NCBI RefSeq assembly: GCF_009017275.1
Contig: NZ_WBZC01000056.1
Coordinates: forward strand, 1-49,478
Direction of reading: 5' to 3'
Origin: Alkaliphilus pronyensis
GTDB lineage: Bacteria > Bacillota > Clostridia > Peptostreptococcales > Natronincolaceae
DNA length: 49,478 nucleotides
The notes under the pieces are model-generated. The model was not told where the DNA came from. It worked only from the letters and a program-made list of their open reading frames with translations, and did not search any database. Position 1 is the stretch's first letter; every line of letters starts with the position of its first letter. Positions 1 to 7,095 of this stretch are shown piece by piece. Position numbers and translations under genes: made by a program.

Positions 1-524
1 TTTAATCTTACCATAAACACTTATAGCTTTTTATCTGTTAGTATTAAACATCTTAAATATAAAACCACTATCTATAATTCTAGCTTTATCTGTATACTCA
101 CAGTAGCTGCTTCATTCATAGTCTTTTATATGCTCCACTATACCAGTACCTAATGGATTTTGATGTATATATCTTAACACGATAATTAAATATTGATCCT
201 CCTCTACTACTTCACTTTTATATCTATCTTGAATAAATGGCCTAATGGATCATATTTGAAGTTATACTAATATACATAGATTGCTCCTATTCGTCTCATT
301 GTAATTCCTATATCTTCTTTTTCTTCTATAAGCAAAATATGGATATGGTTTCCCATTAAAAAGTATGCTTATATCCTGTACTCACTTTTATCTTAGCATT
401 CTAAGATAGTTTATAAAAGCTTTTCTTTGTCTTTTTTATCTTCGATTATTGTTTAATTATTGAATTCCCTTTAAATTATATGATAGATTCCTGTCTCACT
501 TTTCTTTCTAGTATTTCTCGGCAT
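1..524 (-). pseudogene. Decayed IS200-like Y1 (RAYT-type) transposase, copy 1
   Basis: Reading the minus strand from an ATG at 524 gives a REP-associated tyrosine transposase in pieces: MPRNTRKKSETGIYH, then IIEDKKDKEKL, then the HUH-type motif NHIHILLIEEKEDI, then MRRIGAIYVY, DRYKSEVVEED, LRYIHQNPLGTGIVEHIKDY and SSYCEYTDKARIIDSG. The pieces are joined by stop codons (for example after IYHII, after KSEYRI and after VYVY) and at least one frameshift, so the gene is dead. It runs off the left edge of the window. A second, similarly decayed copy lies at 1838-2436. Family assignment rests on the recognisable sequence order; the pseudogene status is seen directly. Confidence 0.75.
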
Positions 525-567
525 ATTATCAGCCTAGATTATTGCAACACACTTAGATTAATAGTTC

Positions 568-592
568 AACCACAGGAACCGTCCCTGTGGTT
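568..592. repeat. REP-like palindrome
   Basis: Perfect 9-bp arms AACCACAGG and CCTGTGGTT flank AACCGTC. It sits just upstream of the dead transposase start. Variants of the same sequence recur at 1516, 1741, 1790, 2474, 2872 and 3004, each near a transposase remnant, which is the arrangement expected of REP elements moved by a RAYT transposase. Confidence 0.7.
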
Positions 593-733
593 ACATGGTT
601 ACAAAAAACCGAAAATGCCTCACAACATTAATATTGTATTTATTTGTTTTATTAAGCCTTAGCAATACTCTTATACCATAAGACAACTGTTACGTCTCTT
701 CTTAAACAAGTGTTAGCAAGTTTTATTAGGTCA

Positions 734-1231
734 TTAAAATCCTACTATAGCGCTACGTCTTTCCAGTAAAACTACATTTCTCCAAATTCCGGTACTTGTC
801 TTTCCAATTTTTTCTCTAGTACCAACTACACGAAATCCACAATTTCTATGCATAACTAAGCTTTGAACATTTTGTTCAAAAACACTGGATTGTAACGTCC
901 AAAACCCATACTGTTCAGATTGCACATTTAACTCTTTAAGAAGCTTTGTTCCAATTTTTCTATTCTGGTAATTCATACTCACATATATACTCACCTCAGC
1001 AACTCCACGATATACACATCTACTACTAATAGGACTTAATGCAACCCATCCTACCACATTACCTTCAAGTAAAGCAACCATGCGACATTGTTTTATATGA
1101 GAGTTATCCCACTCTCCCCAACTAGGAATGTCTGTCTGAAATGTAGCAGTCTCAGTTTCGATGCCTTCCTTGTAAATTTTAGCTACTTCCTCCCAATGTT
1201 CCCTTTGCAACTCCTTCATAGTCAACAACAT
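734..1231 (-). CDS. GNAT N-acetyltransferase, phosphinothricin-acetyltransferase-like
   Basis: 165 residues from the ATG at 1231, chosen because GGAGG stands 6 bases before it; longer readings have no ribosome binding site. The protein looks like a complete GNAT fold enzyme that transfers acetyl from acetyl-CoA to an amine. The N-terminus (WEEVAKIYKEGIETETATF) and the middle (GWVALSPISSRCVYRGVAEVSIYV, then YQNRKIGTKLLKEL as the acetyl-CoA loop, and the late HRNCGFRVVGTREKIG) match the Pat/YncA-type group that acts on small amino compounds. The substrate cannot be told from sequence. It stands alone between transposon remnants and may be acquired; nothing links it to its neighbours. Confidence 0.8.
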   Translation of the reverse strand: MLLTMKELQREHWEEVAKIYKEGIETETATFQTDIPSWGEWDNSHIKQCRMVALLEGNVVGWVALSPISSRCVYRGVAEVSIYVSMNYQNRKIGTKLLKELNVQSEQYGFWTLQSSVFEQNVQSLVMHRNCGFRVVGTREKIGKTSTGIWRNVVLLERRSAIVGF

Positions 1232-1326
1232 AAACTCCCTCCCATCTTTCAAAATTTTGCAGTACAAATTTTTTTATGAAATCCAAAACAATAGTATATA
1301 TAACTTATATACTTGGTTATGGTCTT

Positions 1327-1502
1327 CTGTCAAGATGTTTATGATAATCTAAAATTACCCTAGTATAATAATTGAAAACTCCCCTATAAGAATTATAAAA
1401 CAACCCTATGAGATAATTCATAGGGAGGCTAAGGGGATGATTAGTTTAATGAATAAGCAAGAAATAATACTCTCACATTTTAGAGCGGGAAAATCTCCAC
1501 AG
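1327..1502 (+). mobile_element. IS21-like left-end remnant with first codons of istA
   Basis: An ATG at 1437 after AAGGGG opens a reading frame MISLMNKQEIILSHF then RAGKSPQ that resembles the N-terminal helix-turn-helix region of IS21-family IstA transposases. The frame then runs into a REP-like palindrome at 1516 and stops. Upstream is a hairpin CCCTATGA/TCATAGGG (1404-1425) and a sequence beginning TGTCAAG at 1327 that could be the element end. No istB or remaining istA is present, so this is a solo end. The family call is moderate because only 22 residues survive. Confidence 0.5.
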
Positions 1503-1515
1503 AACCAGAACCACC

Positions 1516-1533
1516 GAACCATAGGGACGGTTC
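1516..1533. repeat. REP-like palindrome (GAACC/GGTTC form)
   Basis: GAACC ATAGGGAC GGTTC directly abuts the truncated istA fragment, so it probably marks the break point. Same core (GGGACGGTTC) as the other REP-like copies in this region. Confidence 0.6.
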
Positions 1534-1566
1534 TTTAAGGGTTCAATCGGAAGTTTTGCCCTTAAA

Positions 1567-1607
1567 AAAGACCTAAACATTAGTAAATAGCTAGTGTTTG
1601 GGTCTTT
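1567..1607. terminator. Strong hairpin, terminator-like
   Basis: A 17-bp stem (1567-1583 with 1591-1607; two G-U pairs in the plus-strand RNA) with a 7-base loop ends in CTTT followed by an AT-rich stretch. No intact plus-strand gene lies upstream, so it may be a leftover of a lost gene or IS. Confidence 0.45.
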
Positions 1608-1740
1608 ATATATTTTGAGCAAACTACGCAAAATTTTTGATTGCCCTAGAAGAAGGAAGTCGCGGTATTAGAAAATATTTTTTATGTCCTATGGATTTTC
1701 AATCTTTTGTCTTTTGATTTTTTTCTCTTTTAAGAATTTA

Positions 1741-1838
1741 AGAACCATAGGGACGGTTCTTGCGGTTATTTTTTCTTATAAAGTATATAAGAACCATAGG
1801 GACGGTTCTTGCGGTTATTTTTTCTTATAAAGTATATA
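1741..1838. repeat. Two tandem 49-bp units each starting with a REP-like palindrome
   Basis: Bases 1741-1789 and 1790-1838 are exact copies. Each begins with the palindromic core AGAACCATAGGGACGGTTCT and continues with a T-rich spacer ending AAGTATATA. The second unit runs into the 3' end of transposase remnant copy 2. Confidence 0.8.
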
Positions 1839-2436
1839 CTATGATTTCGATTGCCTCCTCATCTTTAATTCGCTTTTTCTCATTTATATCTAAACACACT
1901 ATATCACTTTTTTCTTCGTGGAATTTAACAAGTTCACTTATAGCTTTTTTCTATTAGTATTAAATATCTTAAATATAAATCACTAGCTAATTCTAGCTTT
2001 ATTTGTATACTCACAGAAGCTGCTCCATTCATAGCCTTTAATATGCTACACTATACCAGTACTTAATGGATTTTGTTGTATATATCTTAACACGATAATT
2101 AAATATTTATCCTCCTCTACTACTTCACTTTTATATCTATCTTGGAACAAATGGTCTACTTGATCATATTTGAAGTTATACCAATATACATAGCTTGCTC
2201 CTATTCGTCTCATTGTCATTCCTATATCTACTTTTCCTTTTTAAGCAAAATATAGATATGATTTTCCATTAAACAGTACGCATATATCCTGTATACACTT
2301 ATATCTATGCATTCTAAGATAGTTTCTAAAAGCTTTTCTTTATCTTCTTTATCTTCGATTATTGTTTAATTATTGAATTCCCTTTTAATTATATGATAGA
2401 TTCCTGTCTTACTTTCTTTCTAGCATTTCTTGGCAT
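1838..2436 (-). pseudogene. Decayed IS200-like Y1 (RAYT-type) transposase, copy 2
   Basis: Minus-strand reading from the ATG at 2436 to about 1838. The C-terminal part is well preserved and reads NTNRKKAISELVKFHEE then KSDIVCLDINEKKRIKDEEA then IEIIVYTL before a stop; the middle reads MRRIGASYVYWYNFKYDQ. The HxH motif region reads NHIYILLK. Stops and frame changes interrupt the first half. This copy shows where copy 1 would have ended beyond the window. Confidence 0.75.
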
Positions 2437-2473
2437 ATTATCAGCCTAGGCTATTCTAGCTTTCTTATATCTT

Positions 2474-2626
2474 AACCACAGGAACCGTCCGAGACCAGTG
2501 AAAAAGTATCAATTTAAGATTCTGCTATACAATATATAGTAATCACTACTAATACTGATTATATATGTTGTATACTAAAAATAAGTTTAATGACTTTTTC
2601 AGTGGTCTCGAACCGGCCCCGTGGTT
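2474..2626. repeat. REP-like palindrome split by an insertion
   Basis: The left half AACCACAGGAACCGTCC (2474-2490) and the right half CCGTGGTT (near 2619-2626) belong to one palindrome that has been opened by the element at 2491-2609. The bases GAACCGTCC (2482-2490) and GAACCGGCC (2610-2618) are a 9-bp duplication with one mismatch. Confidence 0.75.
2491..2609. mobile_element. 119-bp MITE-like element
   Basis: Begins GAGACCAGTGAAAAAGT and ends ACTTTTTCAGTGGTCTC: 17-bp terminal inverted repeats with one mismatch. The interior is AT-rich and has no coding capacity. It is flanked by a 9-bp near-perfect target duplication in the centre of a REP-like palindrome. A non-autonomous DNA transposon is the simplest reading; the parent transposase is not in the window. 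Confidence 0.75.
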
Positions 2627-2834
2627 ATTTTTCTTCTATAAGCAAAGTATGGATATGGTTTCCCATTAAAAAGTATGCTTATATCCTGTACTCACTTTTA
2701 TCTTTGCATTCTAAGATATTTTCTAAAGGCTTTTCTTTATCTTCTTTATCTTCGATTATTGTTTACTTATTGAATCTCCTTAAAACTATATGATAGATTT
2801 CTGTCTTGCTTTTGTTTCTAGTATTATTAGGCAT
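2627..2834 (-). pseudogene. RAYT-type transposase remnant, copy 3 (N-terminal half)
   Basis: Minus-strand N-terminal half from the ATG at 2834, including the HUH-motif region NHIHTLLIEEK, cut off where the split palindrome begins. It closely matches copies 1 and 2 over this span. Confidence 0.65.
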
Positions 2835-2871
2835 ATTATCACCCTAGGCTATTCTAGCTTCCTTAGATCTT

Positions 2872-2896
2872 AACCATAGGAACCGTCCCCATGGTT
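2872..2896. repeat. REP-like palindrome
   Basis: AACCATAGG AACCGTC CCCATGGTT: imperfect arms of the same family, lying just upstream of transposase remnant copy 3. Confidence 0.65.
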
Positions 2897-2966
2897 CTGC
2901 CTTGAATCTCCTTAAAACTATATGATAGATTTCTGTCTTGCTTTTGATTCTAGTATTATTAAGCAT
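2897..2966 (-). pseudogene. RAYT-type transposase remnant, copy 4 (N-terminal scrap)
   Basis: Only the first 20 or so codons remain. Bases 2902-3000 repeat 2772-2873 almost exactly (including the leader ahead of the start), so this is a local duplication of the start region of copy 3. Confidence 0.6.
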
Positions 2967-3003
2967 ATTATCACCCTAGGCTATTCTAGCTTTCTTAGAT
3001 ATT

Positions 3004-3028
3004 AGCCACAGGAACCGTCCCCGTGGTT
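3004..3028. repeat. REP-like palindrome
   Basis: GCCACAGG AACCGTC CCCGTGGTT form, just upstream of transposase remnant copy 4 and abutting the recombinase fragment. Confidence 0.6.
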
Positions 3029-3044
3029 CTGCCCATGGTTCTGC

Positions 3045-3238
3045 AGGTTGAAAACGTAAACCGTGATGAATTTAAAAAGCGCATGGCTGATATGAGCATA
3101 TTCCTAAAGAAGCAACCCACCGCTCTCACCGAATACGATGACCAACTTGTCCGGCGGTTGATTGAAAAAGTCATAATCTACGAGGATAAATTAGCCGTGG
3201 AATTCAAGTCCGGCTTGACGATTGATGTGGAAGGATAA
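3045..3238 (+). pseudogene. C-terminal fragment of a large serine recombinase
   Basis: The frame ending at 3238 reads VNRDEFKKRMADMSIFLKK then TALTEYDDQLVRRLIEK then VIIYEDKLAVEFKSG. This is the characteristic last part of large serine recombinases of clostridial mobile elements (the DUF4368-type tail). The catalytic and zinc-ribbon domains are missing, and the sequence before about 3045 is REP-like DNA, so the gene is a remnant. The higher GC of this segment than its surroundings agrees with an acquired origin. Confidence 0.75.
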
Positions 3239-3310
3239 GGGTAAGAACGAACAAGGCACTCTACGAAATTACAACGTAGGGTGCCTTGCATAATTTTCAA
3301 ACAAAAGTAT

Positions 3311-3676
3311 TTATACTCTTCCCAATTTCTCAATAGCGTCTTCTTCTGAAGATAAAAAGAAAATATCTCTTCCTTTATTGCTTTCATATATAAAATCTTT
3401 AAGCGGCTTACTTGTATAACCCGAAAAGTCACCTACAATCGCAAACTTAAATTGATAAGTGATAAATTTTTGCAGAATCTCACCGGCAAGCCTTGTACTC
3501 AAAACAAAGAAGTCCGGGGTTATTGCCTCTTTGTTTATTACAATGGAATGGCTTCCTGTTTCATAATTTACAGACATCATGAAATCCAGCGCGGATTGCA
3601 CATCTGAAATTAAAATCTCATCACTGCTAACAATTGCTATTTCATTGCCGTTGGCCGTAATTTTCTTTATCTTCAT
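3311..3676 (-). CDS. DUF4180 family protein
   Basis: 121 residues from the ATG at 3676, about 12 bases after AGGAG; a TTG at 3688 is the alternative but is too close to that site. The protein matches the DUF4180 pattern: the segment ISDVQSALDFMMSVNYETG, a helix-rich middle (STRLAGEILQKFITYQFKFA) and the motif IVGDFSGYTSKPLKDFIYES. Function is unknown; it is a soluble cytoplasmic protein. It lies tail-adjacent to a Vat-like acetyltransferase, the two reading in the same direction with 50 bases between, in a stretch next to a recombinase remnant, so both may have arrived together. Confidence 0.75.
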   Translation of the reverse strand: MKIKKITANGNEIAIVSSDEILISDVQSALDFMMSVNYETGSHSIVINKEAITPDFFVLSTRLAGEILQKFITYQFKFAIVGDFSGYTSKPLKDFIYESNKGRDIFFLSSEEDAIEKLGRV

Positions 3677-3726
3677 TATTCTATTCAACTCCTAACAAAT
3701 GTATTTGTTGCTTTGCAATCTCAGGT

Positions 3727-4362
3727 TTACTTAATTTCCTTTATTCTTGTTAAATCCCCACTGCACAGAATATCAAGGTTATCAAAAATTTTGTGAGTAG
3801 GCCAATCCCACCACTTTAATTCCAGCAGGTAGCCGATGAGATCATCATCGAATCTTTTATTTATTATTCTAACAGGATTGCCGCCTGCAATATGATAAGC
3901 TGGTATATCTTTTGTAACTACTGAATTGGCAGCAACAATTGCTCCATCACCGATATGCATACCGGGCATTACAGTGACATTTTGCCCTATCCAAACATCA
4001 TTGCCGACAACAGTATCCCCCTTAAAAGGTAAATCCTCAAGTACTGGGGTTGCTTTTTCCCAGCCATGTCCCATAATGTTAAAAGGATAAGTAGTGACGC
4101 TGCACATTCTATGATTCGCACCGTTCATTATAAATTCGATACCTTTTGCAATAGCACAGAATTTCCCAATGATAAGTTTATCGCTTAAAAATTCATAATG
4201 ATGTGTAACGTGCTCTTCAAACCGTTCCGCACCACTAATATCGTCATAGTAGGTGTAATCACCGACGATAATATTTGGGCGTGTGATTACATTTTTGATG
4301 TAGCATACGCTTTTAATTTTTTCATTTGGGTAAATGGAATTTGGATCTGGTCCATATTGCAT
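3727..4362 (-). CDS. Vat-like xenobiotic O-acetyltransferase
   Basis: 211 residues from an ATG 7 bases after AAGGAG. A left-handed beta-helix acetyltransferase of the XAT (CatB/Vat) group: NYPNEKIKSV-like start, then IIVGDYTYYDD, LIIGKFCAIAKGIEFIMNGA, the NGANHRM motif with the presumed catalytic His at residue 84, GNDVWIGQNVTVMPGMHIGD and IVAANSVVTKDIPAYHIAGG, and a C-terminal LELKWWDWP helix. Order and length fit streptogramin A acetyltransferases (about 209 aa), which acetylate the drug with acetyl-CoA. Sequence alone cannot prove it confers resistance. Context (recombinase tail, IS remnants) suggests horizontal transfer. Confidence 0.8.
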   Translation of the reverse strand: MQYGPDPNSIYPNEKIKSVCYIKNVITRPNIIVGDYTYYDDISGAERFEEHVTHHYEFLSDKLIIGKFCAIAKGIEFIMNGANHRMCSVTTYPFNIMGHGWEKATPVLEDLPFKGDTVVGNDVWIGQNVTVMPGMHIGDGAIVAANSVVTKDIPAYHIAGGNPVRIINKRFDDDLIGYLLELKWWDWPTHKIFDNLDILCSGDLTRIKEIK

Positions 4363-4421
4363 AAAAATTCTCCTTATAGTTTCGATTTCTCTTTGTAAAT
4401 AAGCTATCAGTTTTCGAGCCT

Positions 4422-4545
4422 ACATCCAACCTGACTACACAACCTAAATAATTTCTGAAAAAACATCTAACCTGACCACTCGCCAACGCTGACATATAAC
4501 CCGACCACTCGCCGAGCTATGACATCTAACCTGACCACTTAACTA
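4422..4545. repeat. Cluster of four ACATCTAACCTGACCACT-type direct repeats
   Basis: Degenerate copies begin near 4422, 4465, 4493 and 4523; the two middle ones continue CGCC. Spacing is 28-43 bases. On the minus strand one unit reads TGTCAGCGTTGGCGAGTGG followed by TCAGGTTAGATGT, which looks like the multiple transposase-binding repeats at IS21-type ends, but no transposase lies here. The rest of the 4363-4660 gap holds a short hairpin (ATGGGT/ACCCAT, about 4604-4620) and the terminator below; no gene is seen. Confidence 0.55.
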
Positions 4546-4630
4546 TTAAATACGGCCTTTATAGACTTGTTCCCACGAAGCGAAAAAATCTCGTTTTCTC
4601 TTAATGGGTTTCACACCCATATGTGCTAGC

Positions 4631-4653
4631 AGCCTTGATATGCAAGGCTTTTT
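4631..4653 (+). terminator. Rho-independent terminator
   Basis: AGCCTTG ATATG CAAGGCT followed by TTTTT on the plus strand. It faces the 3' end of rlmD and would protect it from plus-strand readthrough from the accessory region. Confidence 0.6.
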
Positions 4654-4660
4654 CGCACAC

Positions 4661-6022
4661 TCACTCTTTCACCCTTGACATCAATACCACCGTCTCTATA
4701 TGCCCCGTATGGGGAAACATGTCCATACATTTAGCCCTAACAATTGTATAACCACTACTAACCAGATCCTTTAAGTCTTTTACTAAGGTTTTAGGGTTAC
4801 AGGAAACGTAGACGATTCTGTCGGCTCCAAAGCTTATCACATCCTTTAAAGCCTTGGGATGGATTCCTGCCCTTGGTGGGTCAAGAATTATAATATCAGG
4901 TTTATAGTTTATTTTTTTTACCTCTTGCCCTACATCACCAGCAATGAACTCACAGTTGTTTAGACCATTTAAGGCGGCATTTTCTCTGGCGGCTTTTACT
5001 GCGTCCTCAACAATTTCAATACCTATTACCTTTTGTGCATTTGATGCTACTATTTGTCCAATGGTACCTGTACCACAGTAAAGGTCGAATACAATTTGAT
5101 TGTTTGCATCACCTAAAAAATCTCTAACAATTGAGTATAGTTTTTCAGCTGCTAAAGTATTAGTTTGGAAAAATGAAAAGGCAGATATTTTAAATTGTAG
5201 GCCTAATTGCTTTTCTATAATATAGTCCCTACCTAAAAGAATGTCTGTTTTATCGCTTTGTACTGTATCAGATAGATTATCATTAAAGGTGTGTAAAAAT
5301 CCAACCAAATCTCCCTTTAGCTCTAGAGTCTTTAGCTCTTTTACTAAGCTACTAATATCAGGTTGAAGCTGTGTAGTTGTAACAAGATTAACTAATATCT
5401 CTCCTGTGTAATGGGCCTTTCTTACAACTAAATGCCTTAAGTAGCCAACATGCCTCATGCTATGGTAAAATGGTATTTTTTTATTAGTAAAGTATTCTAA
5501 AATGGTTTTCAGTATTTTTCTATAATCTTCATCCATAATTAAACACTCATCTACAGTTACTATGTCATGGTGTCTGCCCCTTTTATGCATACCAAGGGCT
5601 AATCTTCCACCTTTTTCTTCGTCACCAAAGGAGAACTCCATCTTGTTTCTGTAGCCAAAGGTTATAGGGCTACCTTCAATAGGTAACCAGTTAACATCAT
5701 TTAAGCCTTGTTCTTCAAATAGTTTTTTAACATTTTCTTCTTTTTCCTGTAGCTGATTGTCATAATGAATTGATTGTTGAAAGCATCCACCACAGTTACC
5801 AAAGTGTTTACATGTAGCTTCTGCTTCTAGTGGCGATGCCTCTAAAACCTCTACTATTCTTGCTTCTGCTTGATTTTTTTTTATTCTTTTAATAATAGCC
5901 CTTACTTTTTGTCCCTTAATTCCATGCTTTACATTTATTTTAACACCATCTAACCTTCCATAGGCTTTACCTCCGAATTCTGTAGCTTCGATCACAAACT
6001 CAACAATATCTTTTCTCTTCAT
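4661..6022 (-). CDS. rlmD: 23S rRNA (uracil-C5)-methyltransferase RlmD/RumA family
   Basis: 453 residues with AGGAG 9 bases before the ATG. It transfers a methyl group from SAM to C5 of a 23S rRNA uridine (U1939 in E. coli numbering for RlmD; Firmicute members may differ in site). A TRAM domain occupies about residues 1-60, followed by the iron-sulfur motif with Cys71, Cys77 and Cys80 (CKHFGNCGGC) and a fourth Cys near 158. The SAM-binding motif is VFDLYCGTGTIG, then ILDPPRAG, and the catalytic Cys lies in YVSCNPKTL. All key residues are present. Gene stands alone, followed by the intergenic element at 6058-6180 on its upstream side. Confidence 0.9.
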   Translation of the reverse strand: MKRKDIVEFVIEATEFGGKAYGRLDGVKINVKHGIKGQKVRAIIKRIKKNQAEARIVEVLEASPLEAEATCKHFGNCGGCFQQSIHYDNQLQEKEENVKKLFEEQGLNDVNWLPIEGSPITFGYRNKMEFSFGDEEKGGRLALGMHKRGRHHDIVTVDECLIMDEDYRKILKTILEYFTNKKIPFYHSMRHVGYLRHLVVRKAHYTGEILVNLVTTTQLQPDISSLVKELKTLELKGDLVGFLHTFNDNLSDTVQSDKTDILLGRDYIIEKQLGLQFKISAFSFFQTNTLAAEKLYSIVRDFLGDANNQIVFDLYCGTGTIGQIVASNAQKVIGIEIVEDAVKAARENAALNGLNNCEFIAGDVGQEVKKINYKPDIIILDPPRAGIHPKALKDVISFGADRIVYVSCNPKTLVKDLKDLVSSGYTIVRAKCMDMFPHTGHIETVVLMSRVKE

Positions 6023-6057
6023 ATCTTTTCACTCCTAGATTAATCTTACAAGTATTT

Positions 6058-6180
6058 TATCTCAGCGGCGTTACTAACATTCCCACTTCTTAAGCGGGAG
6101 TGAAGTGCCGCCAAGCTTCGAAATAAGGGCAACTAGAGTTCAGTGGAGTTAAAACTCCATCTGAACTAAGCTTTCTTTAT
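6058..6180 (-). repeat. About 120-nt conserved intergenic element with two hairpins, copy A
   Basis: Read on the minus strand: hairpin 1 AGTTCAGATGGAG/CTCCACTGAACT, then a linker, then GGCGGCAC ... ACTCCCGCTT ... GTGGGAAT ... AACGCCGCTGAGATA with a CCC/GGG inner stem closed by GCGGC/GCCGC. Copy B at 7831-7951 is highly similar over its whole length, and hairpin 1 alone recurs at 10790-10843. All three lie directly downstream of genes. The layout recalls right ends of non-autonomous IS200/IS605 elements. Confidence 0.7.
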
Positions 6181-6194
6181 GTAATACTAAAAAA

Positions 6195-6221
6195 ATATAG
6201 TGACTTTTTTAGTCACTATAT
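6195..6221 (-). terminator. Terminator of the methyltransferase gene
   Basis: Perfect 10-bp stem ATATAGTGAC/GTCACTATAT with a 7-base loop; on the minus strand it runs into TTTTTTT, 36 bases after the stop of the gene at 6257. Confidence 0.8.
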
Positions 6222-6256
6222 TATAACCTGTACTAGCATATAAATCAAAGGACCTA

Positions 6257-7021
6257 TTATTTTTCTGCCTTTATAATATATGCTGGTGCTGAAAACTCCT
6301 TTGCATTTTCGAATTCTTTAACTAGCTTCTCTGTTAATTCCACAAAGCCTTTAGTCACCTGTTGATTTTGTAAATCATCTTGCCCTTTAATAAGGGTTTG
6401 CTTTCTTTTATCCAAAAATTTGGTTGCCATTTCTGCATCAATTACTTCCTTAAACTCACGTCTATTTATGTTTTTGAATCCTAAAGTAATCATTACTTCC
6501 TCTAAATCCTGTGGATGAATTTCATTAAAGTGGGCCATAGCCTTTAAAACACTTATGCTTTTAATAATCCTTAAGCGCTTTGACCAATACTCATAATCTT
6601 TACTGTCTACTGACCAAATAGGCATTTCTTCTGTTATTAACAGTTTTCCACCTGGTTTAAGAACCCTGTAGAACTCTTTTAAGGCTTTTACACCTCTAAA
6701 GGGGAATTGATTAACAGAGGATAATGTATAATTACAAATTACTACGTCTATTGTGTTTTCATTTATAAAGTCAAGGTTACCTAAGTCTGCTTTTCTAAGA
6801 TTTAATTCAACAAAACTAGTGCCAAGTCTCTTCTCAATTTCAGAAAAATGGCTGTCATCAACATCTACTGAAATTAGCCTAGTTTTCCATCCATGTTCAG
6901 CTGTCTTTTGTGCTATAATATCAGTAGTATTTCCCCAGCTGGTTCCCCCTTCTAAAACCAGCTTATTGTCTAAGGTTAATCCATCCCATAGAAATTTTTC
7001 AGCAGTTGTTATTTTGTACAT
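6257..7021 (-). CDS. Class I SAM-dependent methyltransferase
   Basis: 254 residues, AAGGAGGGG four bases before the ATG. The Rossmann motifs appear as KLVLEGGTSWGNTTDI (an unusual motif I with Gly-Thr-Ser-Trp), LISVDVDDSHFSEIEKR (acidic end of strand 2), NTIDVVICNYTLSSVNQF and EFYRVLKPGGKLLITEE. The last is typical of small-molecule methyltransferases of the UbiE/Methyltransf_11 type. The substrate is unknown. The C-terminal third (ending QQVTKGFVELTEKLVKEFEN) is helical and not recognised. Monocistronic with its own terminator. Confidence 0.75.
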   Translation of the reverse strand: MYKITTAEKFLWDGLTLDNKLVLEGGTSWGNTTDIIAQKTAEHGWKTRLISVDVDDSHFSEIEKRLGTSFVELNLRKADLGNLDFINENTIDVVICNYTLSSVNQFPFRGVKALKEFYRVLKPGGKLLITEEMPIWSVDSKDYEYWSKRLRIIKSISVLKAMAHFNEIHPQDLEEVMITLGFKNINRREFKEVIDAEMATKFLDKRKQTLIKGQDDLQNQQVTKGFVELTEKLVKEFENAKEFSAPAYIIKAEK

Positions 7022-7095
7022 ATAACCCCTCCTTTAATTAAATCTACAATGTAATGATACCCAATTTTCATGCTATTATTTAATATATGCTTATG

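Noticed and set aside
480-662. 60-residue plus-strand reading frame
   Set aside because: It crosses the start of the decayed transposase and a REP palindrome and has no ribosome binding site.
3178-3432. 84-residue minus-strand reading frame
   Set aside because: Overlaps the recombinase fragment and the DUF4180 gene in another frame and resembles nothing.
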